DNA from: Embleya sp040629175
GTDB taxonomy: Bacteria > Actinomycetota > Actinomycetes > Streptomycetales > Streptomycetaceae
Assembly: GCF_040629175.1 (NCBI RefSeq)
Contig: NZ_JBEXUX010000010.1
Coordinates: 1 to 64,000 of the forward strand
Length of the DNA: 64,000 nucleotides
Direction: 5' to 3'
A model generated the notes under the pieces. It saw only the letters and a program-made list of their open reading frames with translations. It had not been told where the DNA came from and made no database searches. Positions 43,823 through 52,393 of the stretch are shown here, in pieces. Within the stretch, counting starts at the first letter, position 1; every line of letters begins with the position of its first letter. The position numbers were made by a program, and so were the translations under genes.

Positions 43823-45043
43823 TCAGCGCGCCGTCATGATTCGCCCGCTTACCTCGCCGAATCCGATACGAGTGCCGTTCGGGCCGGGAGCGGTAGCGGT
43901 GATCGTGACCTCGTCGCCGTCCTCCAGATAGGTCCGGGTGGACCCGTCCGGGAGCTTGAGGGGGTTCTCGCCGTTCCAGGTGATCTCGATCAGCGCGCCG
44001 CGCTGACCGACCTCGGGGCCGCTGACCGTGCCGGAGGCGAACAGGTCGCCCGGGCGCAGCGCCGCGCCGTTGACGGTCAGGTGGGCGAGCTGCTGCGCCG
44101 CGGTCCAGTACATCGCCGCGAACGGCGGCCGGGAGATCAGGTGTCCGTTGAGCCGGACCTCCAGGGCCAGGTCCAGGCCCCAGGGTTCGCCGCCGCGGTC
44201 GTCCAGGTACGGCAGTGGCTCGACGTCGCGCGCGGGGGGTGCCACGCGTGCGACGCCGAGAGCTTCGAGGGGGACGATCCACGGCGACACCGAGGTGGCG
44301 AAGGACTTGCCCAGGAACGGGCCCAGCGGGACGTACTCCCAGGCCTGGATGTCCCGGGCGGACCAGTCGTTGACCAGACACACGCCGAACACGTGCTCGG
44401 CGAAGTCGCCCAGGCCGACCGGGGTGCCGAGTTCGGAGCCGGCGCCGACCACGAAGCCGACCTCGGCCTCGATGTCCAGTCGCCGGGTGGGTCCGAACGA
44501 GGGCGCCGCGTCGGCGGGCGCCTTGCGCTGGCCGCTGGGCCGCACGATCGGCGTGTGCGAGACGACCACGGTGCCGGCGCGGCCGTGGTAGCCGATGGGC
44601 AGGTGCTTCCAGTTCGGCGTCAGCGGCTCGGAGCCGGGTCGGAAAATGCGGCCGAGGTTGCTCGCGTGGTGCTCGGAGGCGTAGAAGTCGACGTAGTCCG
44701 CGACCTCGAACGGCAGTCGGAGCACCACCTCCTGACGCGGGATCAGGTGCGGCTCGACACTCGCCCGCAGACTCGGGTCGGTCAGCCAGGTGGTGAGCGA
44801 GGCGCGCACCTCGCTCCAGGTCGCCCGGCCGGCCGCCATCAGCCCGGTCAGGCTCGGCGCGTCCAGCACGTCGGCCGGTGCGCCCACCGCGTGCGCCGCC
44901 GCGCCGGCGTCCAGCACGAAGTCGCCGATCGCCACCCCCACCCGCGGCCGATCCGGCTCGTGGTCGGTGGTGAACACGCCGTAGGGCAGGTTGTCGATGC
45001 CGTACCCCGTGTCGGTCGGCAGCGGGACCCAGGTGGTGGGCAT
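43823..45043 (-). CDS. fahA: Fumarylacetoacetase
   Basis: Predicted 406 residues, matching full-length fumarylacetoacetases. An N-terminal SH3-like domain is followed by the FAH domain: YVDFYASEHHASNLGRIFRP with the catalytic-site His, PIGYHGRAGTVVVS, the metal ligands in DIEAEVGFVVG and VCLVNDWSARDIQAWEY, and SGTVSGPE near the C-terminus. It hydrolyses fumarylacetoacetate to fumarate and acetoacetate, the last step of tyrosine/homogentisate breakdown. It is last in the operon with hppD and hmgA, 22 bp after the unknown gene, and ends at a strong hairpin. Confidence 0.95.
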   Translation of the reverse strand: MPTTWVPLPTDTGYGIDNLPYGVFTTDHEPDRPRVGVAIGDFVLDAGAAAHAVGAPADVLDAPSLTGLMAAGRATWSEVRASLTTWLTDPSLRASVEPHLIPRQEVVLRLPFEVADYVDFYASEHHASNLGRIFRPGSEPLTPNWKHLPIGYHGRAGTVVVSHTPIVRPSGQRKAPADAAPSFGPTRRLDIEAEVGFVVGAGSELGTPVGLGDFAEHVFGVCLVNDWSARDIQAWEYVPLGPFLGKSFATSVSPWIVPLEALGVARVAPPARDVEPLPYLDDRGGEPWGLDLALEVRLNGHLISRPPFAAMYWTAAQQLAHLTVNGAALRPGDLFASGTVSGPEVGQRGALIEITWNGENPLKLPDGSTRTYLEDGDEVTITATAPGPNGTRIGFGEVSGRIMTAR

Positions 45044-45065
45044 GGCGTGCGGCTCCTCGATCGGA

Positions 45066-45938
45066 TCAGTCGCGGTGGTGCGGGGGTTCGCCGAGCAGAC
45101 CCAGGGTGAGCGCGTCCTGGAGCGGCTCGGCGACGCTGCAGGTGCCGTAGGAGGTCAGGTAGCCGCGCAGGCGGGTGCGCTCGGTCAGGGTCAGGTCGTG
45201 CGTCATCCGGGTGAGTTCCGCGCTGTCGCGGATCGCGAGTACGTCCGCGAGCGCGTCGGATTCGGCGCCGGCGACGGCGTGGTGGGTGGCGAGCAGCAGG
45301 TTGAGGTAACCGTGGTGCTCGAAACCCGTGGTCGGGTCGGTGTGCCGCACGGCGTTGTGCAGCCCGGCCGTGACCTTGAACGGCAGTTCGCGGATCCGGC
45401 ACGCGTGCACGAACGCGGCCAGCTCGGCCTCGTCCGGGAACGCGTGCGCGGCGGTACCGCCGGTGCGGAACTTGGGCCGCCCGTACGTGCCGGCGAGATT
45501 GTCCAGGTCTGCGTCGAGGCCCGCGCCTTTGAGGACCTCGACGTAGCCCGCCGTCATCTCCGGCAGGTGTTCGTGCAGCGCCGCGACCGCCTTGCCGATC
45601 TCGCCGTCGCCGGCGACCTCGATGCCCTCCAGGATCAACCCGGGGGTGTTCAGGATGGTGCGTACGGCCGGCCCCACGGTGGCGGGGCCGCCGGGAGCCA
45701 CGAGCACCACGCGCAGCGGCGCGTCGGGATCGGCCAGTTCGACCAGGTCGGGCACGTGCGCCGCGCCGACCAGGAAGTTGCGCACGAACGGGGCGAACCA
45801 CTCGGTGCGGTAGAGCCGGTGCGCGGGCACCGCCTCGGCCATCGGGGCGTTGCCGGGCGGGAACAGCGCGGCGTCGTCCCACAGTCCGGTGAACAGCGAC
45901 CGGTGCAGCGTGTCGAGGGCGTCGGTGGAGGTGCTCAC
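45066..45938 (-). CDS. Conserved protein of the homogentisate operon, function unknown
   Basis: Predicted 290 residues from GTG 45938, overlapping the hmgA stop (GTGA). No family name is recognised. Conserved-looking pieces are ALFPPGNAPM at the N-terminus, GRPKFRTGG at about residue 155, PFKVTAGLHNAVRH at about 195 and HGYLNLLLATHHA at about 217. The alternation of strands and helices and the lone Lys, His and Arg in strand ends suggest a TIM-barrel enzyme. It sits between the dioxygenase and fumarylacetoacetase genes, exactly where a maleylacetoacetate isomerase would be expected, and no glutathione-type isomerase is present. That role is inference only. Confidence 0.75.
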   Translation of the reverse strand: MSTSTDALDTLHRSLFTGLWDDAALFPPGNAPMAEAVPAHRLYRTEWFAPFVRNFLVGAAHVPDLVELADPDAPLRVVLVAPGGPATVGPAVRTILNTPGLILEGIEVAGDGEIGKAVAALHEHLPEMTAGYVEVLKGAGLDADLDNLAGTYGRPKFRTGGTAAHAFPDEAELAAFVHACRIRELPFKVTAGLHNAVRHTDPTTGFEHHGYLNLLLATHHAVAGAESDALADVLAIRDSAELTRMTHDLTLTERTRLRGYLTSYGTCSVAEPLQDALTLGLLGEPPHHRD

Positions 45939-47137
45939 GATCGCGGCGCCTTCCCGGCCCAGGTCCAGGCGTAACCGGGATCCTCGCTCGCGAAGCCGCC
46001 CTCGCCGACGCCCAGTGGCCGGAAGGTGTCCACCATGACCGCCAGTTCGTCGAAGAACTCGATGCCGATGCTGCGCTCGTAGGCCCCGGGCTGCGGCCCG
46101 TGCGCGTGCCCGCCCGGGTGCAGCGAGATCGAGCCCTGGCCGATGCCGGATCCCTTGCGGGCCTCGTAGTTGCCGCCGCAGTAGAACATGACCTCGTCCG
46201 AGTCCACGTTCGAGTGGTAGTACGGCACCGGGATCGACAGCGGGTGGTAGTCCACCTTGCGCGGCACGAAGTTGCAGATCACGAACCCCTCCCCCTCGAA
46301 CACCTGGTGCGCGGGCGGCGGTTGGTGGATCCGGCCGGTGATCGGCTCGAAGTCGGAGATGTTGAACACGTACGGGTACAGGCACCCGTCCCAGCCGACC
46401 ACGTCGAACGGGTGGGTGGGGTAGACGTAGCGGGTGCCGGCGACCTCGCCGCCCAGGCCGCGGTGCTTGACCAGCACCTCGACATCGGTGCCCTCGGCCA
46501 GCAGCGGCTGGACCGGCCCGCACAGGTCGCGCTCGCAGAACGGCGCGTGTTCGAGCAGTTGGCCGAACCGGGAGAGGTAGCGCTTTGCCGGCGCGATGTG
46601 CGAGTTGGCCTCGATGCAGTACGCGCGCAGCGGCTCGTCGGTGCCGGGCACCCACCGGTGGGTGGTGGCGCGCGGCAGGATCACATAGTCACCGGCGCCG
46701 ACGGTGAGTGCGCCGAACACGGTCTCCACCGTCCCGGTGCCGGACTCGATGTAGACGCATTCGTCGCCGAGCGCGTTGCGGTACAGCGGGGAGGGGCTGC
46801 CCGCGACCACGTAGGAGATCCGTACGTCGCCGTTGCCCAGCACCAGTCGGCGGCCGGTGACCGCGTCGACCGCCTTCCACTCGTTGTCCGCGAACAGCTC
46901 GTGCAGCTTGAGGTGGCGCGGCTTGAGCGGGTGGTTGGCGGCGATGCTCTGGTCGGGGACCTCCCACACGCTCGCGTCGGCGATGGCCGAGGGGATCGCG
47001 CGGTGGTAGAGCAGGGAGGAGTCGGAGGTGAAGCCCTCCTCGCCCATCAGCTCCTCGTAGTACAGGCCGCCGTCGGGGCGGCGGTGCTGGGTATGCCGCT
47101 TCGGCGGCACCTCGCCCACGCTGCGGTAGTACGCCAT
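45935..47137 (-). CDS. hmgA: Homogentisate 1,2-dioxygenase
   Basis: Predicted 400 residues. Cupin-type ring-cleaving dioxygenase that converts homogentisate to maleylacetoacetate with Fe(II). Visible family features are HPFDVVGWDGCLYPYVFNI, then PYYHSNVDSDEVMFYC with the His and Glu iron ligands at about 300-310, and SLHPGGHAHGPQPG with the third His at about 335. It is somewhat shorter than the eukaryotic enzyme, as usual in actinobacteria. ATG 47137 has GGAGGAG ten bases upstream. It follows hppD after 71 bp in the same operon. Confidence 0.95.
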   Translation of the reverse strand: MAYYRSVGEVPPKRHTQHRRPDGGLYYEELMGEEGFTSDSSLLYHRAIPSAIADASVWEVPDQSIAANHPLKPRHLKLHELFADNEWKAVDAVTGRRLVLGNGDVRISYVVAGSPSPLYRNALGDECVYIESGTGTVETVFGALTVGAGDYVILPRATTHRWVPGTDEPLRAYCIEANSHIAPAKRYLSRFGQLLEHAPFCERDLCGPVQPLLAEGTDVEVLVKHRGLGGEVAGTRYVYPTHPFDVVGWDGCLYPYVFNISDFEPITGRIHQPPPAHQVFEGEGFVICNFVPRKVDYHPLSIPVPYYHSNVDSDEVMFYCGGNYEARKGSGIGQGSISLHPGGHAHGPQPGAYERSIGIEFFDELAVMVDTFRPLGVGEGGFASEDPGYAWTWAGKAPRS

Positions 47138-47208
47138 GACTGCCCGACTCCTCCGTCCGCTCCCGTGCCCTGCTCTCCCGGCGCTGCCGGTGGGTTCCCC
47201 CGACCGGC

Positions 47209-48378
47209 CTAGAGGTTGCCGCGCCGTTCCTGCTCGCGCTCGATGGCCTGGAACAGCGCCTTGAAGTTCCCCTTGCCGAAGCCGAGCGAACCGTGCCGCT
47301 CGATCAGCTCGAAGAACACGGTCGGCCGGTCCTGGACGGGCTTGGTGAAGATCTGCAGCAGGTAGCCGTCCTCGTCGCGGTCGACCAGGATCTTCAGTTC
47401 GCGCAACGTCTCGACCGGTACCCGGGTCTCGCCGGCCCACTCCCCGAGCGTGTCGTAGTAGCTGTCCGGGGTGGCCAGGAACTCGACGCCCATCTCGGCC
47501 ATCGCGCGCACCGAGGCCACGATGTCGCCGGTGGCCAGCGCGATGTGCTGCACGCCGGGGCCGCCGTAGAACTCCAGGTACTCGTCGATCTGCGACTTCT
47601 TGCGGCTGACCGCGGGCTCGTTGAGCGGGAACTTCACCCGGTGGTTGCCGCTGGTGACCACCTTGGACATGAGCGCGGAGTACTCGGTGGCGATGTCGTC
47701 GCCGATGAACTCCTTCATGTTGGTGAAGCCCATGACGCGGTTGTAGAAGGAGACCCACTCGTCCATGCGGCCCAGTTCGACGTTGCCCACACAGTGGTCG
47801 ATCGCCTGGAAGTAGCGCTTGGGGTGGTCGGCCGGCTTGCCGCGGAACAGCGGGTCGGCGGCGACGAAGCCGGGCAGGAACGGGCCCTTGTAGCCGGACC
47901 GGTCCACCAGCGTGTGTCGGGTCTGGCCGTAGGTGGCCAGTTCGGCGGTACGCACCGTGCCGTGCTCGTCGCTCTCGTCGTGCGGCTCCACCAGGATGGT
48001 CGCGCCGTTCTCCCGGGCGTAGGCGATCGCCTTGTCGACGTCCGGCACCTCGATCGCGAGGTCGGAGACGCCGTCACCGTGGGCGGCGGTCGCGACGCCG
48101 ACCTCGGTGCCGGCGTGAACCTCGCCGGTGATCCGGAAACGCGCCTTGCCGGACACCAGTACGTACTCGGCGACGTCGCGCGACCCCGTTTCGGGCCCGC
48201 GGTAGGCGACACAGGTCATGCCGAATGCCGTCGAGTAGTAGTGCGCGGCCTGTTTGGCGTTGCCGACGAAGAAACGAACATGGTCCATCGCGACGACCGG
48301 GAAGGGGTCTCCCGCCGGGTCGTGCTCGACGGCGCCGACGAGGGCGTCGGTGTCTTCAAGGGTGGTGAAGGTGCTCAT
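47209..48378 (-). CDS. hppD: 4-hydroxyphenylpyruvate dioxygenase
   Basis: Predicted 389 residues, typical for bacterial enzymes. Two vicinal-oxygen-chelate domains; the iron ligands are His in DHCVGN (about 194), His in VQHIALATGD (about 276) and Glu in FFELIER (about 355), followed by the conserved GFGKGNFKALF gate helix. It turns 4-hydroxyphenylpyruvate into homogentisate, the entry to the pathway and also to ochre melanin pigment. It is the first gene of the operon, with its promoter overlapping an 18-bp palindrome and diverging from an Lrp/AsnC regulator. GAGGGGA stands nine bases before the ATG. Confidence 0.97.
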   Translation of the reverse strand: MSTFTTLEDTDALVGAVEHDPAGDPFPVVAMDHVRFFVGNAKQAAHYYSTAFGMTCVAYRGPETGSRDVAEYVLVSGKARFRITGEVHAGTEVGVATAAHGDGVSDLAIEVPDVDKAIAYARENGATILVEPHDESDEHGTVRTAELATYGQTRHTLVDRSGYKGPFLPGFVAADPLFRGKPADHPKRYFQAIDHCVGNVELGRMDEWVSFYNRVMGFTNMKEFIGDDIATEYSALMSKVVTSGNHRVKFPLNEPAVSRKKSQIDEYLEFYGGPGVQHIALATGDIVASVRAMAEMGVEFLATPDSYYDTLGEWAGETRVPVETLRELKILVDRDEDGYLLQIFTKPVQDRPTVFFELIERHGSLGFGKGNFKALFQAIEREQERRGNL

Positions 48379-48409
48379 GACGCGCGATCCCCTCGGAAAG
48401 GAACGGATG

Positions 48410-48427
48410 CCGGAAGTACACTTCCGG
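48410..48427. promoter_or_regulatory. Perfect 18-bp palindromic operator over the hppD promoter
   Basis: CCGGAAGT-ac-ACTTCCGG covers the predicted hppD -10 box and the adjacent part of its spacer. It is a strong candidate binding site for the divergent Lrp/AsnC protein or for another regulator. Confidence 0.65.
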
Positions 48428-48443
48428 ATACAACATCTGACAA
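48415..48443 (-). promoter_or_regulatory. hppD promoter
   Basis: On the minus strand TTGTCA (48438-48443), 17-bp spacer, TGTACT (48415-48420). The start site should be near 48408, giving a leader of about 30 nt. The -35 hexamer is shared, on the opposite strand, with the regulator promoter. Confidence 0.55.
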
Positions 48444-48467
48444 CATCAAACTCGGGAGCTGTACAAA
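48438..48467 (+). promoter_or_regulatory. Promoter of the Lrp/AsnC regulator gene
   Basis: TGACAA (48438-48443), 18-bp spacer, TACAAA (48462-48467), with the start codon at 48489. Two direct copies of ACAACATC overlap the -35 box. Confidence 0.45.
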
Positions 48468-48488
48468 ATGCCTAGCTGAGGCGGCCAT

Positions 48489-49040
48489 ATGCGGGATGAT
48501 CTTCAGGATTCGCGTAGCACGCTCGACGAATTGGACGTGCGTCTCATCCGGGCGGGCCGGCAACACCCCCGGGCCGGCATGTTGGAGTTGTCCCGGGTGA
48601 TCGGGGTCTCCCGCGCCACCGTCCAGGCCCGCCTGGAGCGGATGGAGGCGGCCGGAGTGATCACCGGCTACGGCCCCGAGGTCGATCTGGTCGCCGCCGG
48701 ATACCCGGTTCTGGCCTTCGTCACACTGGAGATCGCCCAGGGCGGCCTGTCCGGCGTGGCCACCGCGCTGAGCGCGGTCCCCCAGGTACTGGAGGCCTAC
48801 GGCACCACCGGCATCGGCGACGTGCACTGCCGCATCGCCGCCACCTCGAACCAGGACCTGCAACAAATCCTGATCGACATCAACCGCATCCCCGAGGTGG
48901 TCCGCTCCACGAGCGTGATCGTCCTGTCCGAGGTCGTCCCGATGCGCACCCTCCCCTTGCTGGAGGCCCGAGAACGCCGCCGCCCCAGCCGCGTCCCGGC
49001 CCTGCGGGAGAACGCCGCTCGGCCGGACGCGGCGAGCTGA
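48489..49040 (+). CDS. Lrp/AsnC-family transcription regulator
   Basis: Predicted 183 residues. N-terminal winged HTH (about 12-62: LDELDVRLIRAG, then LSRVIGVSRATVQARLERM) and the C-terminal ligand-binding RAM domain (about 75-150, with GIGDVHCRIAAT). A basic tail follows. Such regulators respond to amino acids or their keto acids; position and divergent promoter indicate control of the homogentisate operon and of itself, probably by tyrosine or hydroxyphenylpyruvate. GAGG lies seven bases before ATG 48489. A strong hairpin ends the gene. Confidence 0.9.
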   Translation: MRDDLQDSRSTLDELDVRLIRAGRQHPRAGMLELSRVIGVSRATVQARLERMEAAGVITGYGPEVDLVAAGYPVLAFVTLEIAQGGLSGVATALSAVPQVLEAYGTTGIGDVHCRIAATSNQDLQQILIDINRIPEVVRSTSVIVLSEVVPMRTLPLLEARERRRPSRVPALRENAARPDAAS

Positions 49041-49043
49041 TCC

Positions 49044-49079
49044 GGCCGGGGCGGGCCTGGCAGGCGATCCGCCCCGGCC
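49044..49079 (+). terminator. Terminator of the Lrp/AsnC gene
   Basis: Perfect 11-bp stem GGCCGGGGCGG / CCGCCCCGGCC with a 14-nt loop, four bases after the stop codon. Confidence 0.65.
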
Positions 49080-49633
49080 CGACCAGGCTTGGGCCCGGCA
49101 GGCCGAACCGACCGATCGGGCCCGGGCCCGGAGCGCTCCGCGCCACCGGGCCCGTTCTCCTCGGTGGGCAGAGCGTCTTCATGCACGTCCACCGCCGCCC
49201 GCGCCCGGCGCGTTTTCGTGCACGAGAGCCGATCCCGCCACACCGCGCTCGACCCACCCGCACTCGCCGACATCCTCCGCCCGCACCGACGCTCTCCCCG
49301 CGTTCGCCGGCGTCCTCGCGCGGGAGCCCGTCCGTTCCGTCACACCGCACGCGATCCGCCTACTCCTAGCCGCCCCTCGCCCCTCGCCCCTCGCCCCTCG
49401 CCGAGCGTCGCCTGTCCGCGTGCGAGCCGGTCCCGCCGCACAGGGCACTCGACCCACCTGTCACCCGCCCTACCGCGCTCGACCGACCCCCGCCCCGCGC
49501 CTGCCGACGCCCCGGCCGCCCCGTGCCCGAGCGGAAACCGGAGGCGCCCCGGTGGGGCAGGGCGACAGGGGGTTCGGTGGGGCGGGAGAATGGCGGGGGC
49601 AGGCTTGGTGATGAGGTGGATCGGGACGTGACG
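49080..49633. other. Intergenic region with degenerate repeats, upstream of tex
   Basis: No convincing gene. It contains loosely repeated blocks built on GAGCCGGTCCCGCC and CGCTCGACC motifs and a heptamer tandem array. The tex promoter should be in its last 150 bp but I cannot point to it. Confidence 0.4.
49372..49399. repeat. Tandem heptamer array
   Basis: Four perfect copies of GCCCCTC in a row. Confidence 0.9.
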
Positions 49634-52147
49634 ATGTCGGTGTCTGGGCAGCAGGGTTCGGAGCAGGGTGCGCCGCGGGATGTGCATCGGCTGATCGCCG
49701 AGGAGCTCGGGGTTCGCGAGGGGCAGGTCAGAGCCGCGGTCGAGTTGCTCGACGGTGGGGCGACCGTGCCGTTCATCGCCCGGTACCGCAAGGAGGTGAC
49801 CGGGACTCTGGACGACACGCAGTTGCGCAATCTGGAGGAGCGGCTGCGCTACCTGCGGGAGCTGGAGGAGCGCCGCACCGCCGTGCTCGCCGCGATCGAG
49901 GCGCAGGGCAAGTTGGACGACCCGCTGCGGGCACAGATCCTGGCGGCCGATTCCAAGGCTCGGTTGGAGGACATCTACCTCCCGTACAAGACGAAGCGGC
50001 GAACCAAGGCGCAGATCGCCCGCGAGGCCGGTCTGGAACCGCTCGCGCTCGGGCTGTTGGGCGACCCCTCGCGCGAGCCGGCCGCCGCGGCCGAGGCGTT
50101 CGTGGACGCGGACAAGGGCGTCGCCGACGCCCAGGCGGCGTTGGACGGCGCGCGTTCGATCCTGGTCGAGCGGTTCGCCGAGGACGCCGACCTGATCGGC
50201 GCGCTGCGCGAGCGGATGTGGACGCGCGGCCGGGTCGTGGCCAAGGTACGCGACGGCAAGGAGGAGGCCGGCGCCAAGTTCGCCGACTACTTCGACTTCG
50301 CCGAGCCGTTCACCCGGCTTCCCTCGCACCGGATCCTGGCCATGTTCCGCGGCGAGAAGGAGGACGTCCTCGACCTCACCCTCGCCCCCTCGGCGGACGA
50401 GGAGGTCGACGGCCCGACCGAGTACGAGCGCTCGATCGCGCACACGTTCGGCATCGTCAACCGGGACCGGCCGGCCGACAAGTGGCTCGCGGACACCGTG
50501 CGCTGGGCCTGGCGTACCCGGATCCTGGTGCACCTGGGCATCGACCTGCGCGGTCGGCTGCGGCAGGACGCCGAGGACGAGGCGGTCCGGGTGTTCGCCG
50601 CCAACCTGCGCGATCTGCTGCTCGCGGCGCCGGCCGGCACCCGCGCCACGATGGGCCTGGACCCGGGGCTGCGTACCGGGGTCAAGGTCGCGGTGACCGA
50701 CGACACCGGCAAGGTGGTCGCCACCGAGACGATCTACCCGCACGAGCCGCGTCGCCGCTGGGACGAGTCGATCGCCACGCTCGCGAAGCTGGCCGCCGCG
50801 CACCGGGTGGACCTGGTCGCCATCGGCAACGGCACCGCGTCCCGCGAGACCGACAAGCTGACCGCCGAACTGATCGCCAAGCACCCCGAGTTGGGCCTGA
50901 CCAAGGTGATGGTGTCCGAGGCCGGCGCCTCGGTGTACAGCGCCTCGGCCTTCGCCTCGCAGGAACTCCCGGACCTGGACGTGTCGTTGCGCGGCGCGGT
51001 CTCGATCGCCCGCCGACTCCAGGACCCGCTGGCCGAGTTGGTCAAGATCGACCCGAAGTCGATCGGCGTCGGCCAGTACCAACACGACCTGTCCGAGCTG
51101 AAGTTGTCCCGGTCGCTGGACGCGGTGGTCGAGGACTGCGTGAACGCGGTCGGCGTGGACGTCAACACCGCGTCCGCACCGTTGCTCACCCGGGTATCCG
51201 GAATCGGCGCGACGCTGGCCGAGAACATCGTGCAACACCGGGACGCCAATGGCCCGTTCAAGACCCGGCGCGATCTGAAGAACGTCGCGCGGCTGGGCCC
51301 GAAGGCGTTCGAGCAGGCGGCGGGCTTCCTGCGGATTCCGGCCGGCGACGACCCGCTGGACTCCTCCTCCGTGCACCCGGAGGCGTATCCCGTGGTGCGC
51401 AAGATCGCCGCGGCGGCGGGCGGTGACGTCCGCACCCTGATCGGCGCGGCGCCCCGGCTGCGCGCGCTGGACCCGAAGGCGTTCACCGACGAGAAGTTCG
51501 GCCTGCCGACGGTGACCGACATCCTGCGCGAGTTGGAGAAGCCGGGCCGCGACCCGCGGCCGGCGTTCAAGACGGCGACCTTCAAGGAGGGCGTCGAGAA
51601 GTTGTCCGACCTGCAACCCGGGATGCTCCTGGAGGGCGTGGTCACCAACGTGGCCGCGTTCGGCGCGTTCGTGGACGTCGGCGTGCACCAGGACGGCCTC
51701 GTGCACGTCTCGGCGATGTCGAAGACGTTCGTGAGCGACCCGCACGACGTCGTCAAGTCGGGCGACGTGGTCCGGGTCAAGGTGCTCGACGTGGACATCC
51801 CGCGCAAGCGGATCTCGCTGACGCTGCGGCTGGAGGACGAGGCGGAGCAGCGCGGGGCGCGCGGGGATCGCGGCGACCGGGCCGATCGCGGTGACCGCGG
51901 CCCTCGACCGGAGCGCGGGGCGCGCGAGGGTCGGCCGCAGGGTGACGGGCGACGGGGCGACGGCCGCCAGGGCGGCAACGGCGGGGGCGGCCGGGGCCAG
52001 GGCCAGGGCGGCAACACCGGTGCGAGTGGCGGGGGTCAGGGACGACGTGCCGCCGCACCCCCGAAGCAGACCAGGGGTCCGCAGGGGCCGGCCGGGGGCG
52101 GCGGCGCAATCGCGGACGCCCTCCGGCGGGCCGGATTGGTGGAGTGA
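49634..52147 (+). CDS. tex: Tex-family RNA-binding S1 protein
   Basis: Predicted 837 residues from ATG 49634 (earlier in-frame starts exist). Tex layout: N-terminal helical domain (GGATVPFIARYRKEVTG is the hallmark), a YqgF/RNase H-like domain (MGLDPGLRTGVKVAV, about 340-460), helix-hairpin-helix motifs (ASAPLLTRVSGIG and LKNVARLGPKAFEQ), and an S1 domain at about 655-725 (GMLLEGVVTNVAAFGAFVDVG). It ends in a long Arg/Gly-rich low-complexity tail of about 100 residues, often found in actinobacterial RNA-binding proteins. Tex is thought to act on transcription elongation or RNA handling. A hairpin follows 10 nt after the stop. Confidence 0.95.
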   Translation: MSVSGQQGSEQGAPRDVHRLIAEELGVREGQVRAAVELLDGGATVPFIARYRKEVTGTLDDTQLRNLEERLRYLRELEERRTAVLAAIEAQGKLDDPLRAQILAADSKARLEDIYLPYKTKRRTKAQIAREAGLEPLALGLLGDPSREPAAAAEAFVDADKGVADAQAALDGARSILVERFAEDADLIGALRERMWTRGRVVAKVRDGKEEAGAKFADYFDFAEPFTRLPSHRILAMFRGEKEDVLDLTLAPSADEEVDGPTEYERSIAHTFGIVNRDRPADKWLADTVRWAWRTRILVHLGIDLRGRLRQDAEDEAVRVFAANLRDLLLAAPAGTRATMGLDPGLRTGVKVAVTDDTGKVVATETIYPHEPRRRWDESIATLAKLAAAHRVDLVAIGNGTASRETDKLTAELIAKHPELGLTKVMVSEAGASVYSASAFASQELPDLDVSLRGAVSIARRLQDPLAELVKIDPKSIGVGQYQHDLSELKLSRSLDAVVEDCVNAVGVDVNTASAPLLTRVSGIGATLAENIVQHRDANGPFKTRRDLKNVARLGPKAFEQAAGFLRIPAGDDPLDSSSVHPEAYPVVRKIAAAAGGDVRTLIGAAPRLRALDPKAFTDEKFGLPTVTDILRELEKPGRDPRPAFKTATFKEGVEKLSDLQPGMLLEGVVTNVAAFGAFVDVGVHQDGLVHVSAMSKTFVSDPHDVVKSGDVVRVKVLDVDIPRKRISLTLRLEDEAEQRGARGDRGDRADRGDRGPRPERGAREGRPQGDGRRGDGRQGGNGGGGRGQGQGGNTGASGGGQGRRAAAPPKQTRGPQGPAGGGGAIADALRRAGLVE

Positions 52148-52157
52148 GGCCGGTGAT

Positions 52158-52175
52158 CGCCCTCGCGTGAGGGCG
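52158..52175 (+). terminator. Hairpin terminator of tex
   Basis: CGCCCTC-gcgt-GAGGGCG, perfect 7-bp stem, 10 nt after the stop codon. Confidence 0.55.
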
Positions 52176-52220
52176 GGTGGGGGCGCGGGTGGCCCGGCGG
52201 GCCCATGGAGCGACCGGGCA

Positions 52221-52280
52221 CCCGAGCACTCCGCACCCCCACCTTCGGGCGACGGCCACCGCCGAGCGCCCGTTCAGCCG
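52221..52280. repeat. 60-bp imperfect direct repeat, copy 1
   Basis: About 90 per cent identical to 52334-52393. It lies between the convergent tex and Clp-N genes. Confidence 0.85.
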
Positions 52281-52333
52281 AGAACGGGGACGGACGCCGG
52301 GTCGCCCTGCGAACCCGTGAAGCGGCCGGGCCG

Positions 52334-52393
52334 CCCGGGCGCTCCGCACCCCCGCCTTCGGGCGACCGCCACCGCCGAGCGCCCGCTCAGCTC
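52334..52393. repeat. 60-bp imperfect direct repeat, copy 2
   Basis: This copy runs into the stop codon and last codon of the Clp-N gene, so copy 1 may be a duplicate of that gene's terminator region. Confidence 0.85.

Noticed and set aside
43184..43931. Several open frames in the gap before fahA
   Set aside because: No ribosome site, no recognisable motif and no frame with consistent codon bias throughout.
49080..49633. Degenerate repeats resembling a CRISPR array
   Set aside because: Repeat units are irregular, there are no uniform spacers and no cas genes.
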